From assembly GCF_005221385.1 (NCBI RefSeq), contig NZ_CP039903.1, forward strand, positions 1,426,001 to 1,490,000: a stretch of DNA of 64,000 nt, in the 5' to 3' direction. Numbering within the stretch: the stretch's first letter is position 1; each line of letters opens with the position of its first letter. The stretch comes from Agrobacterium tumefaciens (GTDB lineage Bacteria > Pseudomonadota > Alphaproteobacteria > Rhizobiales > Rhizobiaceae). A model generated the notes under the pieces. That model saw only the letters and a list, made by a program, of their open reading frames with translations, made no database searches and was not told the DNA's origin. The translations under genes and the position numbers were made by a program. Shown one piece after another: positions 18,518 through 28,466 of the stretch.

Positions 18518-20329
18518 TTACTCTTCCGACGCTTCCGCCTTTTCCCGTTCCGCCCGCTCGCGTGCCGTGCGCGCGGCGACGAGATCGGCCGGCTGGGCAT
18601 TGCCGCGGATCAGCGAACGGCCGGCATAAATGCCGCCGACAACTTCCATGGCGAAACGTTCCTCGTCGCGGTCACGGAATTCCTCCACCAGACGGGCAGC
18701 GTCTTCGCGCTCCTCGCCCATGGCGCCCAGCACTTCCTCGCTGAAATTCAGCGCCGATTCCAGCGTCTCGCGGATCTGGTAATCCACGCCGGCCTTCAGA
18801 AGATCGATGGCGTGGCCACGATCATAGGCGCGGGCGAGAACCGGAACCAGCGGGAATTCGTGCTTGACGATCTCCGCGATCCGCACCGCCGCATCCTTGT
18901 CGTCGACACAGATGAGAACGGCGCGCGCCGTGCTGGCGCCCGCCGCATGCAGGATTTCCGCCCGCGATCCGTCGCCATAATAGACCTTGAAACCGAACTC
19001 AGCCGCATCGCGTACGAATTCGGCATCCTTGTCGATGAGAGACAGCGTGTATCCCCGCGCCAGAAGCGGCTGGCTGACGATCTGGCCGAAACGCCCGAAG
19101 CCGATCAGCAGAATGCTGCCCTCGACATTCTCAGGCACATCGAGATCATCGGTATTGGGAACCGCAGCCGGCACCAGCCGGTCATGCAGAATGACCATCA
19201 GCGGCGTCAGCACCATGGAAATGATGATGGTCGCCGTCAGGATGGCGTTGGCCTCCCGGTCGAGAATGCCGGCGCTGACGGCGGCGGAATAAAGCACGAA
19301 GGCGAATTCGCCGCCCTGCGCCATCAGCACCGCCCGCTCCAGGCTCTCGCGGCGCGTGGTGCCGAGCGCCCGCGCCACGCCATAGATGAGAAAACCCTTG
19401 AGCAGCATGTAGCCCGCGACACTGACGACCACCAGCTGCCAGTTGGACGCGATGACGGCAAGATCGATCGCCATGCCGACACCGAGGAAAAACAGGCCAA
19501 GCAGAATGCCGCGAAACGGCTCGATATCCGCTTCCAGCTGATGCCGGAAGGAGGATTCCGACAAAAGCACGCCGGCAAGGAAGGCGCCCATGGCCATGGA
19601 AAGCCCGCTGACCTGCATCAGCAGCGCCGAACCCAGCACCACCAGCAGGGCGGCGGCCGTCATCACCTCACGCGCACCGGAGGCGGCGAGCAGCCGGAAG
19701 AACGGGTTGAGCAGATAACGCCCGGCAAGAATGAGCGCGCCAACGGCGGCAAGCGCGATGCCCACGGAAATCCAGCGTTCAGAGGGCGTCACATGTTCGC
19801 CGCCCGAGCCGAGAAAGGCGACAAGCGCCAGAAGCGGCACGATGGCCAGATCCTCAAACAGCAGGATGGCGATGATGCGCTGGCCTTTCAGGCTCGACAT
19901 GCTGTTGCGCTCCTGCAGCATCTGCATGACGATCGCCGTTGAGGTCAGCACGAAACCTGTGCCGGCGACAAAGGACATGATGACGGGAAAGCCGAGACCA
20001 ACTCCGATCAATGTCAGGCCCGCCATACAGACCAGCACCTGCAGCGCCCCGAGCCCAAAAATATCCTGCCGCATCGACCACAGCCGCGACGGCTGCATTT
20101 CAAGGCCAATGATGAACAGGAACATCACCACGCCGAGTTCCGCTATATGCAGAATGGCCTGCGAATCGGAGAAAAAACCGAGCCCATAAGGCCCGATCAC
20201 CAGGCCGGCGGCCAGATAACCCAGCACCGAGCCAAGGCCGATGCGCTTGAAAATCGGCGCGGCGACAACGCCTGCCGCCAACAACACGACCACCTGGGCC
20301 AGATCATTTCCGTTCGCTTCGACAGCCAC
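18518..20329 (-). CDS. Monovalent cation:proton antiporter-2 with TrkA-N (KefB/KefC type)
   Basis: A protein of about 603 residues with twelve or so membrane segments (first ~380 residues), including the CPA2 segments GTGFVLTSTAIVMQML and FLAGVLLSESSFRHQLEADIEPFRGILLGLFFLGVGM. These are followed by a cytoplasmic nucleotide-binding TrkA-N domain beginning ILLIGFGRFGQIVSQPLLARGY. It should exchange K+ or Na+ for H+ across the inner membrane and be gated by NAD(H) or a glutathione-type ligand. GTG 20329 (VAVEANGND) is preferred: the only ATG farther up (20410) lies in a repeat element. No KefF/KefG partner is next to it. Whether it is glutathione-gated like true Kef cannot be told. Confidence 0.88.
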   Translation of the reverse strand: MAVEANGNDLAQVVVLLAAGVVAAPIFKRIGLGSVLGYLAAGLVIGPYGLGFFSDSQAILHIAELGVVMFLFIIGLEMQPSRLWSMRQDIFGLGALQVLVCMAGLTLIGVGLGFPVIMSFVAGTGFVLTSTAIVMQMLQERNSMSSLKGQRIIAILLFEDLAIVPLLALVAFLGSGGEHVTPSERWISVGIALAAVGALILAGRYLLNPFFRLLAASGAREVMTAAALLVVLGSALLMQVSGLSMAMGAFLAGVLLSESSFRHQLEADIEPFRGILLGLFFLGVGMAIDLAVIASNWQLVVVSVAGYMLLKGFLIYGVARALGTTRRESLERAVLMAQGGEFAFVLYSAAVSAGILDREANAILTATIIISMVLTPLMVILHDRLVPAAVPNTDDLDVPENVEGSILLIGFGRFGQIVSQPLLARGYTLSLIDKDAEFVRDAAEFGFKVYYGDGSRAEILHAAGASTARAVLICVDDKDAAVRIAEIVKHEFPLVPVLARAYDRGHAIDLLKAGVDYQIRETLESALNFSEEVLGAMGEEREDAARLVEEFRDRDEERFAMEVVGGIYAGRSLIRGNAQPADLVAARTARERAEREKAEASEE

Positions 20330-20400
20330 ACGCCACCCCGCTGAAGTTGATAAAACGAGAGTGCCCCCTCGCCAGATTGCCGGCAAAGCGTAAGAACCTT

Positions 20401-20523
20401 CCTCCGTCATGCCGGACTAGATCCGGCATCCAGCCACGGCGCGTCTGCGCCGTGAAAAACGAGTCTTTTGCGATCAAAGACTTGATCGCGCTGGACCCCG
20501 GATCAAGTCCGGGGTGACGAAGT
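20401..20523. repeat. Palindromic intergenic repeat, family B (copy 1)
   Basis: CCTCCGTCATGCCGGACTAG begins the left arm, with GATCCGGCATCCAG inside it. The right arm is CTGGACCCCGGATCAAGTCC with GGGGTGACG. The centre contains a second stem (ACGGCGCG/CGCGCCGT) and a third (GATCAAAGACTTGATC). This family, longer and more complex than family A, recurs at 29279-29400. It separates the antiporter from the DUF971 gene. Confidence 0.85.
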
Positions 20524-20607
20524 GCGGATGCCACCATTTTGCCAAACGCACGGGTTTCTCAAGTCTTTGTCATTATCATCGCGAGGTCATCCACCTCCAT
20601 GTTTTCT

Positions 20608-20976
20608 CTACCGGGATAGCGGCTCCCTGCTCAAGCCTTTTTCAGCAAGCTGCCGTTGATAATCGTCAAACAGTGCGTCGCCGGTTTCGCCCAGTTCCCT
20701 CAGATATTTCCAGGTGTAGATACCGCTGTCATGGCCGTCGTCGAAAACGATGCGAACCGCATAATTGCCGGTGGCGACCATTGAGCGGATGGCGACATTG
20801 CGTTTGCCGGGCACCGTGACCTTTTGTCCGGGCCCGTGGCCCTGCACTTCCGCCGAGGGCGAAAGCACCCGCAACATCTCGGCGGGGAGCCGGTAAACGC
20901 TTCCATCGTCAAAGGAAACGGTCAATTCCCGCCGGTCTTTCGACACAAGCAGCTCGGTCGGCCAGACATCACTCAT
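20608..20976 (-). CDS. DUF971 protein (gamma-butyrobetaine hydroxylase-like N-terminal domain)
   Basis: A 122-residue protein consisting of one DUF971 domain: PTELLVSKDRRELTVSFDDG, LPAEMLRVLSPSAEVQGHG, VATGNYAVRIVFDDGHDSGIY and TWKYLRELG. This domain also forms the N-terminus of plant/animal gamma-butyrobetaine hydroxylase and is found beside MinD/ApbC-type iron-sulfur carriers in bacteria. A role in iron-sulfur or Moco enzyme maturation is possible; it sits divergently from moaA with 107 bases between. The function is not proved. Confidence 0.85.
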   Translation of the reverse strand: MSDVWPTELLVSKDRRELTVSFDDGSVYRLPAEMLRVLSPSAEVQGHGPGQKVTVPGKRNVAIRSMVATGNYAVRIVFDDGHDSGIYTWKYLRELGETGDALFDDYQRQLAEKGLSREPLSR

Positions 20977-21083
20977 TTTTCACTTCCGTAAGCTCATAAT
21001 ATGCGTCAAAATTACGGACTTGCCTCACGATAGGCAAGCCACTACATCATTTGAAAGGCGCATCGCGCAAAGAGGATGGAGAC

Positions 21084-22133
21084 GTGAACAGTTTCCCCGG
21101 ATCGCTTGAAAAAGCGCAATTCCTGACGGAAAACAACGCACCGATGATTGATCCCTTCGGCCGCGCCATCACCTATCTGCGCGTTTCAGTCACCGACCGC
21201 TGCGATTTCCGCTGCACCTATTGCATGTCCGAACACATGACCTTCCTGCCGAAGAAAGACCTTCTGACGCTGGAAGAGCTCGACCGTCTCTGTTCCGTCT
21301 TCATAACGCGCGGCGTGCGCAAGCTCAGGCTCACCGGTGGCGAGCCGCTGGTGCGCAAGAACATCATGTCGCTGGTGAGGAACCTCGGCCGCCACGTGCG
21401 CACCGGCGCGCTCACGGAGCTGACGCTGACCACCAATGGCTCGCAGCTTGCCAAATATGCCGATGAGCTGGCCGATTGCGGCGTGAAGCGCATCAACGTC
21501 TCGCTCGATACGCTCGACCGCGATAAATTCCGCCAGATCACTCGCTGGGGCGATATCGACCGGGTGATGGAAGGGCTGGATGCCGCACAGGCCGCAGGCA
21601 TCAAGGTCAAGCTCAACGCCGTGGCGCTGAAGGACTTCAACGACACCGAAATTGCCGATATCATGCGTTTTGCCCATGGTCGCGGCATGGACCTGACTGT
21701 CATCGAAACCATGCCGATGGGCGAGATCGAGGAAGACCGGACCGACCGCTACCTGCCGCTGTCGCAGCTGCGCGCCGATCTGGAAAAGAACTTCACGCTC
21801 ATCGACAGCGACTACCAGACCGGCGGCCCCGCCCGTTATGTGACGGTGAAGGAAACCGGCGGCCGGCTCGGTTTCATCACGCCGATGACCCATAATTTCT
21901 GCGAAAGCTGCAACCGTGTCCGCCTCACCTGCACCGGCACGCTCTATATGTGTCTGGGCCAGGACGATGCCGCCGACCTGCGCACGGCGCTGCGCGCTTC
22001 CGACAGCGACGCCTATCTTTCCAGCGCCATAGATGAAGCCCTTCTGCGCAAGCCGAAGGGACACGATTTCATTATCGACCGCACCCATAAACGCCCCGCG
22101 GTCGCCCGCCATATGAGCGTGACGGGCGGCTGA
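21084..22133 (+). CDS. moaA: GTP 3',8-cyclase (molybdenum cofactor synthesis)
   Basis: A 349-residue radical-SAM enzyme that rearranges GTP in the first step of molybdopterin synthesis. The SAM cluster motif is CxxxCxxC in [20 protein letters not shown]; the second, GTP-binding cluster is [15 protein letters not shown] plus a further Cys (MCLG). [11 protein letters not shown] and [20 protein letters not shown] follow the family. GTG 21084 is preferred after GGATGGAG; a TTG at 21051 is also open. The protein lacks the usual C-terminal GG but ends MSVTGG, which does supply the double glycine. MoaC, its partner, is at 14178. Confidence 0.95.
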   Translation: MNSFPGSLEKAQFLTENNAPMIDPFGRAITYLRVSVTDRCDFRCTYCMSEHMTFLPKKDLLTLEELDRLCSVFITRGVRKLRLTGGEPLVRKNIMSLVRNLGRHVRTGALTELTLTTNGSQLAKYADELADCGVKRINVSLDTLDRDKFRQITRWGDIDRVMEGLDAAQAAGIKVKLNAVALKDFNDTEIADIMRFAHGRGMDLTVIETMPMGEIEEDRTDRYLPLSQLRADLEKNFTLIDSDYQTGGPARYVTVKETGGRLGFITPMTHNFCESCNRVRLTCTGTLYMCLGQDDAADLRTALRASDSDAYLSSAIDEALLRKPKGHDFIIDRTHKRPAVARHMSVTGG

Positions 22134-22306
22134 CCGGCGGCTGAACCTCTTTCTCGTCGACCCACCCATATAAACGGTTGAATTGCCGACGCCTCCGTGC
22201 CACGTCTCTTTACATGGAGGAATGCGTCGTCGCGCCCGCGAGGCCGCCCGAAACCGTCTGAAAGGGCGATCAGGGTAAAACTGCGCATGGTCTGGGATCG
22301 TATGGA

Positions 22307-23275
22307 ATGGCATTGACGGATAATACGCGCGGCGCGCTTTTCATGGCGCTCGCCATGGCAAGCTTCACGGCCAACGACGCCCTGACGAAATCCGTCACAC
22401 CCTATATCAACACCGGCCAGATCATGTTCGTGCGCGGCATCATGACCGTGGTGCTGATCTACATCGCCGCACGGCATTTCGGCGCGCTGCGGCCGCTGAA
22501 AACCCTGATGCGCCCCATCATCATCCTGCGCTGTCTCTGTGAAGTGACTGCAGCCGTGCTTTATCTGACTGCACTCGGCCTCATCGAATTTTCCAATGCC
22601 TCGGCCATATTGCAGTCCCTGCCGCTGGTGGTGACGCTGGGTGCGGCGCTGTTCCTGCGCGAGCCGGTCGGCTGGCGGCGGTGGGTGGCGATCATCGTCG
22701 GTTTCATCGGCGTGCTCGTCATCATCAGACCCGGCCCGGAAGGTTTCACGCCCGGTGCATTGCTGGTCGTCGCATCGCTGGCCGTCACCGCCGCACGTGA
22801 TCTCCTGACCCGGAAAATGTATGCCGATGTGCCCTCGCTCGCCATTACCGTCATCACCGCCACGGTCAACATGGCGGTGGGCGGTCTGCTGATCGTGCCT
22901 TTCGGCGGCTGGCAGCCGATGAACGTCACGATCGTGTCGCATCTCGCCGCTTCCGCCATTCTGGTCCTGGTCGGTTATCAGGCGATCATTCTTGCGATGA
23001 GATCAGGCGAAATCTCCTTCGTCGCGCCGTTCCGTTATACCGGCCTGCTCTGGGGTTTCATGATCGGTGTGTTCTTCTTCAACGAAAAGATCGACAGTTT
23101 CACCATCATCGGCGCCATGATCGTCATCGGTTCAGGCCTCTATACGTTCTACCGCGAAAGCCTGCGCAAGCGTTCGCAGATGGCCAAGCGCGCAGCCGCG
23201 ACACCAACGGCTGCGACCACGGTGCGGCCGGCTTCCGTAACGAAAACTGCCGTTACGGAAGAGGCGGGAGAATGA
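22307..23275 (+). CDS. EamA/DMT-superfamily transporter
   Basis: A 322-residue inner-membrane protein with about ten hydrophobic segments and two EamA repeats. The first repeat opens with RGALFMALAMASFTANDALTKS; the second begins near GALLVVASLAVTAARDLLTRK. The C-terminal tail after residue 285 is basic and then Ala/Thr-rich. Drug/metabolite transporters of this type export amino acids, purines or other small molecules; the substrate cannot be predicted. It is followed after one base by the MFS gene, so the two transporters are co-transcribed. Confidence 0.85.
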   Translation: MALTDNTRGALFMALAMASFTANDALTKSVTPYINTGQIMFVRGIMTVVLIYIAARHFGALRPLKTLMRPIIILRCLCEVTAAVLYLTALGLIEFSNASAILQSLPLVVTLGAALFLREPVGWRRWVAIIVGFIGVLVIIRPGPEGFTPGALLVVASLAVTAARDLLTRKMYADVPSLAITVITATVNMAVGGLLIVPFGGWQPMNVTIVSHLAASAILVLVGYQAIILAMRSGEISFVAPFRYTGLLWGFMIGVFFFNEKIDSFTIIGAMIVIGSGLYTFYRESLRKRSQMAKRAAATPTAATTVRPASVTKTAVTEEAGE

Positions 23276-23276
23276 G

Positions 23277-24476
23277 ATGAAAAGCGGCCGTTTTCTCGAC
23301 CGGACCACCCCACCCCATATCATCACGCTGGTCGTCATCGCCGGCGTCGCGGCGCTGTGCATGAATGTGTTCCTGCCCTCGCTTGCGGCCATGGCGCTCT
23401 ATTTCGAGACCGACTATGCCGTGATGCAATTTGCCGTTTCAGGCTACCTCGCCGCCACCGCCTGCCTGCAACTGCTTATCGGCCCGCTCTCCGATCTCTT
23501 CGGCCGCCGGCCCGTCATGCTTGCCAGCATCGCGATCATGATCGTCGCCACGCTGGTCTGCATGCTGGCGCCGAATATCACCGTCTTCATGATCGGGCGG
23601 GTGGCACAGGCGGCCGTCGTTTCCGGCTTCGTGCTGGCCCGTGCCATCGTGCGTGACATGGTGCCGATGGAACAGGCCGCCTCGATGATCGGCTATGTCA
23701 CTATGGGCATGTCGGTGGTGCCGATGGTCGGTCCCACGGTCGGCGGGTTGCTCAACGACATTTCCGGCTGGCAGTCCAGCTTCGCGCTGCTTGCCCTGCT
23801 CGGCGTCGGCATTCTGGCGCTGGCCTGGTTCGATCTCGGCGAAACCAACCACAATAAATCAGCGAGTTTTTCACAGCAGTTCCACGCCTGGCCGGAACTT
23901 CTGCGCTCGCCGCTGTTCTGGGGTTATGCGCTGACCTCGACCTTCTCATCGGGCATGTTCTTTTCCTTCCTCGGCGGCGCACCCTTCGTCGGCAGCGTGC
24001 TTTACGGGCTTGCGCCGGCCATGCTCGGCCTGCAATTCTTCTTCATGGCCAGTGGTTACATGCTCGGCAATTTTGTCTCCGGCCGTTATGCCAGCCAGAT
24101 CGGCATCACCCGCATGATGCTGTCGGGCAACGTCATCGCCCTTGCCGGCATCGCCACGACCATCACACTGATTTCCGCCGGGGCGGAAAGCGCCTATGCG
24201 TTCTTCGTGCCGCTTGCCCTGATCGGCGTCGGCAACGGCGTGACACTGCCCAGCGCCAATGCCGGCATGGTCAGCGTCCAGCCGCATCTGGCCGGCTCCG
24301 CCTCGGGTCTCGGCGGCGCGATGACCATCGGTGGCGGTGCCGCCCTTTCCGTGCTTGCCTCATCGGTCCTCTCAAAAGAAGATGGAACCTGGCCGCTCCT
24401 CATGGTGATGCTGGCGACCGGCCTTGTCGCCCTTCTCACCACCTATGTCGTAAGGCTGCAGGAACAGCGGCAATGA
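23277..24476 (+). CDS. Bcr/CflA-type major facilitator multidrug exporter
   Basis: A 399-residue, twelve-segment MFS protein. The motif-A loop between segments 2 and 3 reads [18 protein letters not shown], and [14 protein letters not shown] with [13 protein letters not shown] are characteristic of the Bcr/CflA drug:H+ antiporter group. It would export hydrophobic toxic compounds such as bicyclomycin or florfenicol-like drugs; actual substrates are unknown. It is preceded by the DMT gene and its stop overlaps the mobA start (ATGA at 24473-24476). Confidence 0.85.
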   Translation: MKSGRFLDRTTPPHIITLVVIAGVAALCMNVFLPSLAAMALYFETDYAVMQFAVSGYLAATACLQLLIGPLSDLFGRRPVMLASIAIMIVATLVCMLAPNITVFMIGRVAQAAVVSGFVLARAIVRDMVPMEQAASMIGYVTMGMSVVPMVGPTVGGLLNDISGWQSSFALLALLGVGILALAWFDLGETNHNKSASFSQQFHAWPELLRSPLFWGYALTSTFSSGMFFSFLGGAPFVGSVLYGLAPAMLGLQFFFMASGYMLGNFVSGRYASQIGITRMMLSGNVIALAGIATTITLISAGAESAYAFFVPLALIGVGNGVTLPSANAGMVSVQPHLAGSASGLGGAMTIGGGAALSVLASSVLSKEDGTWPLLMVMLATGLVALLTTYVVRLQEQRQ

Positions 24477-25111
24477 GCGCCCTTCCCCATCGGATACCCG
24501 GTCTCGTGCTCGCCGGCGGCCTGTCGCGGCGCATGGGCACCAACAAGGCAATGGTGATGCTGGGCGATGCACCGCTGCTTTCCCACGTCGTGCGCCGCAT
24601 TTCGCCGCAGGTCTCGGATGTCACCATCAATGCCGCGACCCATGACAAGGGCGGCTGGGCGGGCACTTTCGGCCTGCCGCTGCTGCCCGATACGCTGAAC
24701 GGCCATGCCGGTCCGCTTGCAGGTGTTCTGGCCGGCATGCGGCACTTCCGCAATCGCGAGGCTGCCGGCAGCCATTTCCTGACGGCGCCTGCCGACAGCC
24801 CGTTCTTTCCTGACGATCTCGTCGCCCGGCTTTGCGAACACGTATCGGACAATACGATCATCATTGCCGCCTCCAGCGGCCAGCTTCACCCCGTCTTCGC
24901 GCTGTGGCCGGTGGCGCTTGCCGACGATCTGGAGGAGTGGCTGAGGAACGATGCGAACCGCCGCATCCGCGCTTATCTTGCCCGGCACGTCACCATCGGC
25001 GTGGCTTTTCCGCCGCTTGAAACGGCAAAGGGCAGCCTCGATCCATTCTTCAACATCAACACGCCGGATGAGCTGGCGCTGGCGCGTAGCTATCTGGAGC
25101 ATTTCCAGTAA
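24473..25111 (+). CDS. mobA: Molybdenum cofactor guanylyltransferase
   Basis: A 212-residue nucleotidyltransferase that joins GMP to Mo-molybdopterin. The N-terminal [20 protein letters not shown] is the GTP-binding signature LxAGGxSxRMGxx[21 protein letters not shown] and [19 protein letters not shown] follow. The C-terminal [13 protein letters not shown] is family-typical. It overlaps the upstream transporter and precedes mobB by 60 bases. Confidence 0.94.
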   Translation: MSALPHRIPGLVLAGGLSRRMGTNKAMVMLGDAPLLSHVVRRISPQVSDVTINAATHDKGGWAGTFGLPLLPDTLNGHAGPLAGVLAGMRHFRNREAAGSHFLTAPADSPFFPDDLVARLCEHVSDNTIIIAASSGQLHPVFALWPVALADDLEEWLRNDANRRIRAYLARHVTIGVAFPPLETAKGSLDPFFNINTPDELALARSYLEHFQ

Positions 25112-25171
25112 AGGTGCACAGCGGTTTTGCATCAGGACAATGCGTTGAAACAAAGAGATGGAGCTGGAACC

Positions 25172-25687
25172 ATGACGACACAAAAGGTCTTTGGCATTGC
25201 CGGCTGGAAAAATTCGGGCAAGACCGGCCTTGCGGTGCGCATCGTCACCGAGCTGACAGCACGCGGCTACCGCGTCTCCACCATCAAGCACGCCCATCAT
25301 GATTTCGATATCGACAAGGTGGGTGCGGATAGCTGGCGTCACCGCCAAGCCGGCGCCCATGAGGTCACCATCGTCTCCGGCACCCGCTTCGCCATCATGC
25401 ATGAATTGCGCGGCGAACGGGAACCGTCCTTCGAGCACATCCTCTCCCGCCTCGCCCCTTGCGATCTCGTGCTGATAGAAGGCTACAAATATGAGCCGGT
25501 GCCGAAGATCGAGGCGCGCCGGCTGGAGGCGATGAAAACCGAACCGCTTGCGCCGCTCGATCCACATATCATCGCGATTGCCGCCGATCATGAAGTGGCG
25601 GACACGAACCTGCCCGTTTTCGATCTCGATGATACCGCAACGATTGCCGACTTCATCGAGAAGACGGTCGGGTTGGTGAGAGGGTAA
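25172..25687 (+). CDS. mobB: Molybdopterin-guanine dinucleotide biosynthesis adapter
   Basis: A 171-residue P-loop GTP-binding protein: FGIAGWKNSGKTGLAVRIV holds the Walker A, VSTIKHAHHDFDIDKVGADSWRHRQAGA is the family signature, and DLVLIEGYKYEPVPKIE contains the Walker B region. It binds GTP and assists MobA. ATG 25172 (MTTQKVFGIAGW) is preferred over a TTG at 25127. This completes the moaA...mobA-mobB group, in which two transporters are interposed. Confidence 0.93.
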   Translation: MTTQKVFGIAGWKNSGKTGLAVRIVTELTARGYRVSTIKHAHHDFDIDKVGADSWRHRQAGAHEVTIVSGTRFAIMHELRGEREPSFEHILSRLAPCDLVLIEGYKYEPVPKIEARRLEAMKTEPLAPLDPHIIAIAADHEVADTNLPVFDLDDTATIADFIEKTVGLVRG

Positions 25688-25735
25688 ACTGGCATTGGAA
25701 ACGGGGCCGTTTCTGTCTCGGCCGCACTCTCTCAT

Positions 25736-25814
25736 CCGTCCTCCTCGGGCTTGACCCGAGGATCCACAACTCCGCGCACCATGGGTCCTCGGGTCAAGCC
25801 CGAGGAGGACGTCG
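25736..25814. repeat. Palindromic intergenic repeat, family A (copy 3)
   Basis: CCTCCTCGGGCTTGACCCGAG with GATCCA (left) pairs with the reverse complementary arm ending CCCGAGGAGGACG. It lies between the convergent mobB and LysM/M23 genes. Confidence 0.88.
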
Positions 25815-25849
25815 AATATGTGGAGACGTTTGCATCCCCCCCAAAAATG

Positions 25850-25876
25850 AAAAAGCCGGGCTCTTCACCCGGCTTC
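25850..25876 (-). terminator. Rho-independent terminator of the LysM/M23 gene
   Basis: On the minus strand AAGCCGGG, a short loop and CCCGGCTT are followed by TTTCATTTTT. It lies 23 bases after the stop of the peptidase gene. Confidence 0.85.
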
Positions 25877-25898
25877 ATCATTCCTTGAGACGCAATAC

Positions 25899-27512
25899 CT
25901 ATTCAAGGAAACCTGATGGGTTCACCGGTGTCGCATCCTTGCGAACTTCGAAGTGAACCTGCGGACGTTTGGCGCTGCCGGTCATGCCCGAGGTGGCGAT
26001 GGTCTGGCCACGCTGGACCTTCTGGCCACGCTGCACGTCGAGATTGGCGGCGTTGCCGTAGACAGTGACCTTGCCGTCGTCATGGCGCACCAGCACCGTG
26101 TTGCCGAGCTGCTTCAGACCGTTGCCGGCATAGATGACCACACCGTTTTCAGCGGCCTTGATCGGCGTACCCTCGGGAACCGAGATGTTGATGCCGTCAT
26201 TGCGGCTGCCTTCGACATTGTCACCGAAATTGTTGATGACTGCGCCGCGAACCGGCCAGCGATATTTGCCGATGCCCGTGGATTCAGGCGCAAGAGAAGC
26301 CATGTCGGACTTCTTTTCGATATCGCTGACACTTGCCGTGGCAGCCGGCGCGGCCGGTACAGTCGCGGCAGCAGCGGCAGGGGCCTTGTAGGGCTCCGGC
26401 TTGGCGGATGCGGTCTCGACTGCCTTGGCCGCTTCCTTGGCGGGAACGGAGGCCGTCTTGACATTGTCAGTGCCGGCGCCCGGCATGGAAAGTGTCTGGC
26501 CGACACGGATGCTCTCGTTGGAAAGACCGTTGGCGGCCTTCAGCGCTGCAACCGAGACGCCGTTTTCACGGGCGATCTTCGCAAGGCTGTCGCCCGGCTG
26601 AACCTTGTAGCCACCGGTCGGCGGCAGCGGCTTGCCGCCGGGAGGCGTCAGCTTGCCGGCCTCGGAGGCAACCTTGTCGCGAGCAGCAGCCTGCGACGGC
26701 AGCACGGCCACATTGCCCTCGGGGCTGCGCAGCGGCGTCGGTTGGTCGCCATTGCGGTTCAGCGCGATATTACCGGCGGCATCCTTGGCGGCGTTGCGCA
26801 CCTGGCCGAATTTCGGAATGAGGATCGACTGGCCAGCCTGCGCGGACGACGCGGTTTTCAGACCGTTGACCCGCAGCAGTTCCTTTTCCGGAACGCCGTA
26901 GCGATTGGAAATGGTGGTGATGCTTTCGCCCGGACGCAGCGTCACCGAAGAAGCGCCATCCGTATGCCAGCCATTCTTGTCGGAACGGACGGTTGCGGTG
27001 GTCAGATTGTCGGTAACGGGTGCTGCGGCCTGGCGAGCAGGCGCGGCCAGAGACGGAGCTGCCTGTCGCTGCGCGGATGGGAAAGGCTGGGCCATGGCTT
27101 CGTTGCGCGTCGACGGATCGCGGCTTGCCACTGCCGACGGCGCCGACAGTTCGGAACGCTGCACCGGAGAGGCCGAAGCCGAGCGGGCCGTGGAAGGCTG
27201 GATGCCGCCGCCGTAACCGCCGGACTGCGGATAGGAATTGCCCGCCATGTTCTGGTTGGCGTAACCGCCCTGCGGTGCAGCAGAGGCGTAACCGCCATTC
27301 ATGTCGCCCTGCGGAACCGGGGCCTGCGCATAAGCACCGCCGCCCTGACGGGCTGGAATTGACGCCGTGGTCATCTGATCCGGTCCACTGGAAAAGAGGC
27401 CGCCGAACCGCGTTGCATCCGAGCTACAGCCCGTTGCGACGCTTGCCAGCAATGCCGCTGCGAACATTTTTGCGACTGATTTTCCGATTTTAGACGAATG
27501 TCTCATACGCAT
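25899..27512 (-). CDS. LysM and M23 peptidase-domain lipoprotein (NlpD/EnvC-like)
   Basis: A protein of about 537 residues with a signal peptide ending in a lipobox (LLASVATGC), a long Gln/Pro/Ala-rich linker, two LysM peptidoglycan-binding repeats (SVTLRPGESITTISNRYGVP and YKVQPGDSLAKIARENGVS) and a C-terminal M23 domain starting near KYRWPVRGAVINNFGDN. The catalytic zinc residues look incomplete: the HxH appears as VHFEV, but the first HxxxD motif is replaced by NNFGDNVEGSRNDGI, where the metal ligand is Asn. So it may be an NlpD-type activator of amidases rather than a peptidase. ATG 27512 or 27506 are both possible. It is downstream of pcm in the conserved surE-pcm-nlpD order. Confidence 0.85.
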   Translation of the reverse strand: MRMRHSSKIGKSVAKMFAAALLASVATGCSSDATRFGGLFSSGPDQMTTASIPARQGGGAYAQAPVPQGDMNGGYASAAPQGGYANQNMAGNSYPQSGGYGGGIQPSTARSASASPVQRSELSAPSAVASRDPSTRNEAMAQPFPSAQRQAAPSLAAPARQAAAPVTDNLTTATVRSDKNGWHTDGASSVTLRPGESITTISNRYGVPEKELLRVNGLKTASSAQAGQSILIPKFGQVRNAAKDAAGNIALNRNGDQPTPLRSPEGNVAVLPSQAAARDKVASEAGKLTPPGGKPLPPTGGYKVQPGDSLAKIARENGVSVAALKAANGLSNESIRVGQTLSMPGAGTDNVKTASVPAKEAAKAVETASAKPEPYKAPAAAAATVPAAPAATASVSDIEKKSDMASLAPESTGIGKYRWPVRGAVINNFGDNVEGSRNDGINISVPEGTPIKAAENGVVIYAGNGLKQLGNTVLVRHDDGKVTVYGNAANLDVQRGQKVQRGQTIATSGMTGSAKRPQVHFEVRKDATPVNPSGFLE

Positions 27513-27812
27513 GACTCGATCTACACTGACGCCAACCCGCCGCATCGAGACCGATCCGGCACAAATTTCACTTCTTGCAAGGCCCATTTCCCGAGGTGGG
27601 GAAAACCATGCGTCGATGTTTATGATTAAAGCGCGTTAGTGTTACCACGCCGTTAAAACGTTAAGCCGTTTGGCGCTTTTTTGACACTTCGATAACCATG
27701 ACGAAAACCGGATGCGTCACGATTGAACAACAATGATATTGAAAATCAGTTAGTTACGGAAATTCAGAACTTTAGAAGACTAAAATAAACCGTCTTCAAA
27801 ATTTTCATTTTG

Positions 27813-28466
27813 TTACAAATGCCGGGCAATATGGGTGCTGAGCGGCAGATAAGGCGCCTCAAACAGCTCTTCCTTTTCGAAGCGGCTGCCGGTCTTGGAA
27901 AAGCGGGTCATCACGCAGCGATCACCCTCAACGATGATCGGCGCGATCATCATTCCGCCCGAAACGATCTGCTCGGCAAAGAAGCGGGGCATGGTGGTGA
28001 AGGCAGCCGTGGAGACGATGCGGTCAAAGGTGCCCTCGCCCACAAGCCCGTTGCTGCCGTCCGCCTGGCGGATGACGACATTGCGGATGGAAAGGTCATC
28101 GAGACAGTTCTGCGCCTGCTGCACCAGCGTCTTGTAACGCTCCAGCGAAAACACCCGCTCCACCCGGCGAGCGATGATCGCCGTCATGAAACCGCTGCCG
28201 GTGCCGATTTCCAGCACGCGTTGGCCGGGTTTCAGCTGCAGGCGGGCAAGAATCTTCACCGCCATGTCGGCGCCTTCCATGAAGGCACCGCAATCGATCG
28301 GGATCGTGCGGCTGGAATAGGCGTCGGCCGCAAATTGCGGCGGCACGAATTTGGAGCGTGGCGTCTGCTCGACCGCCGTTAAAAGATCAAGGTCGGAAAT
28401 CCCCTCGCCCCTTAAGCGGAGAACCAGAGCGGCAAAACCTTCCTTTTCGACCATTGCGGATTTCAA
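27813..28466 (-). CDS. pcm: Protein-L-isoaspartate O-methyltransferase
   Basis: A 217-residue SAM-dependent methyltransferase that starts repair of isoaspartyl residues in aged proteins. [21 protein letters not shown] is the PCMT substrate-binding region and [19 protein letters not shown] is the SAM-binding motif [11 protein letters not shown] with GGMMIAPI follow. It overlaps the surE stop (ATGA at 28463-28466), reproducing the surE-pcm pair found in many Proteobacteria. A shorter, divergent paralogue lies at 50795-51466. Confidence 0.92.
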   Translation of the reverse strand: MKSAMVEKEGFAALVLRLRGEGISDLDLLTAVEQTPRSKFVPPQFAADAYSSRTIPIDCGAFMEGADMAVKILARLQLKPGQRVLEIGTGSGFMTAIIARRVERVFSLERYKTLVQQAQNCLDDLSIRNVVIRQADGSNGLVGEGTFDRIVSTAAFTTMPRFFAEQIVSGGMMIAPIIVEGDRCVMTRFSKTGSRFEKEELFEAPYLPLSTHIARHL

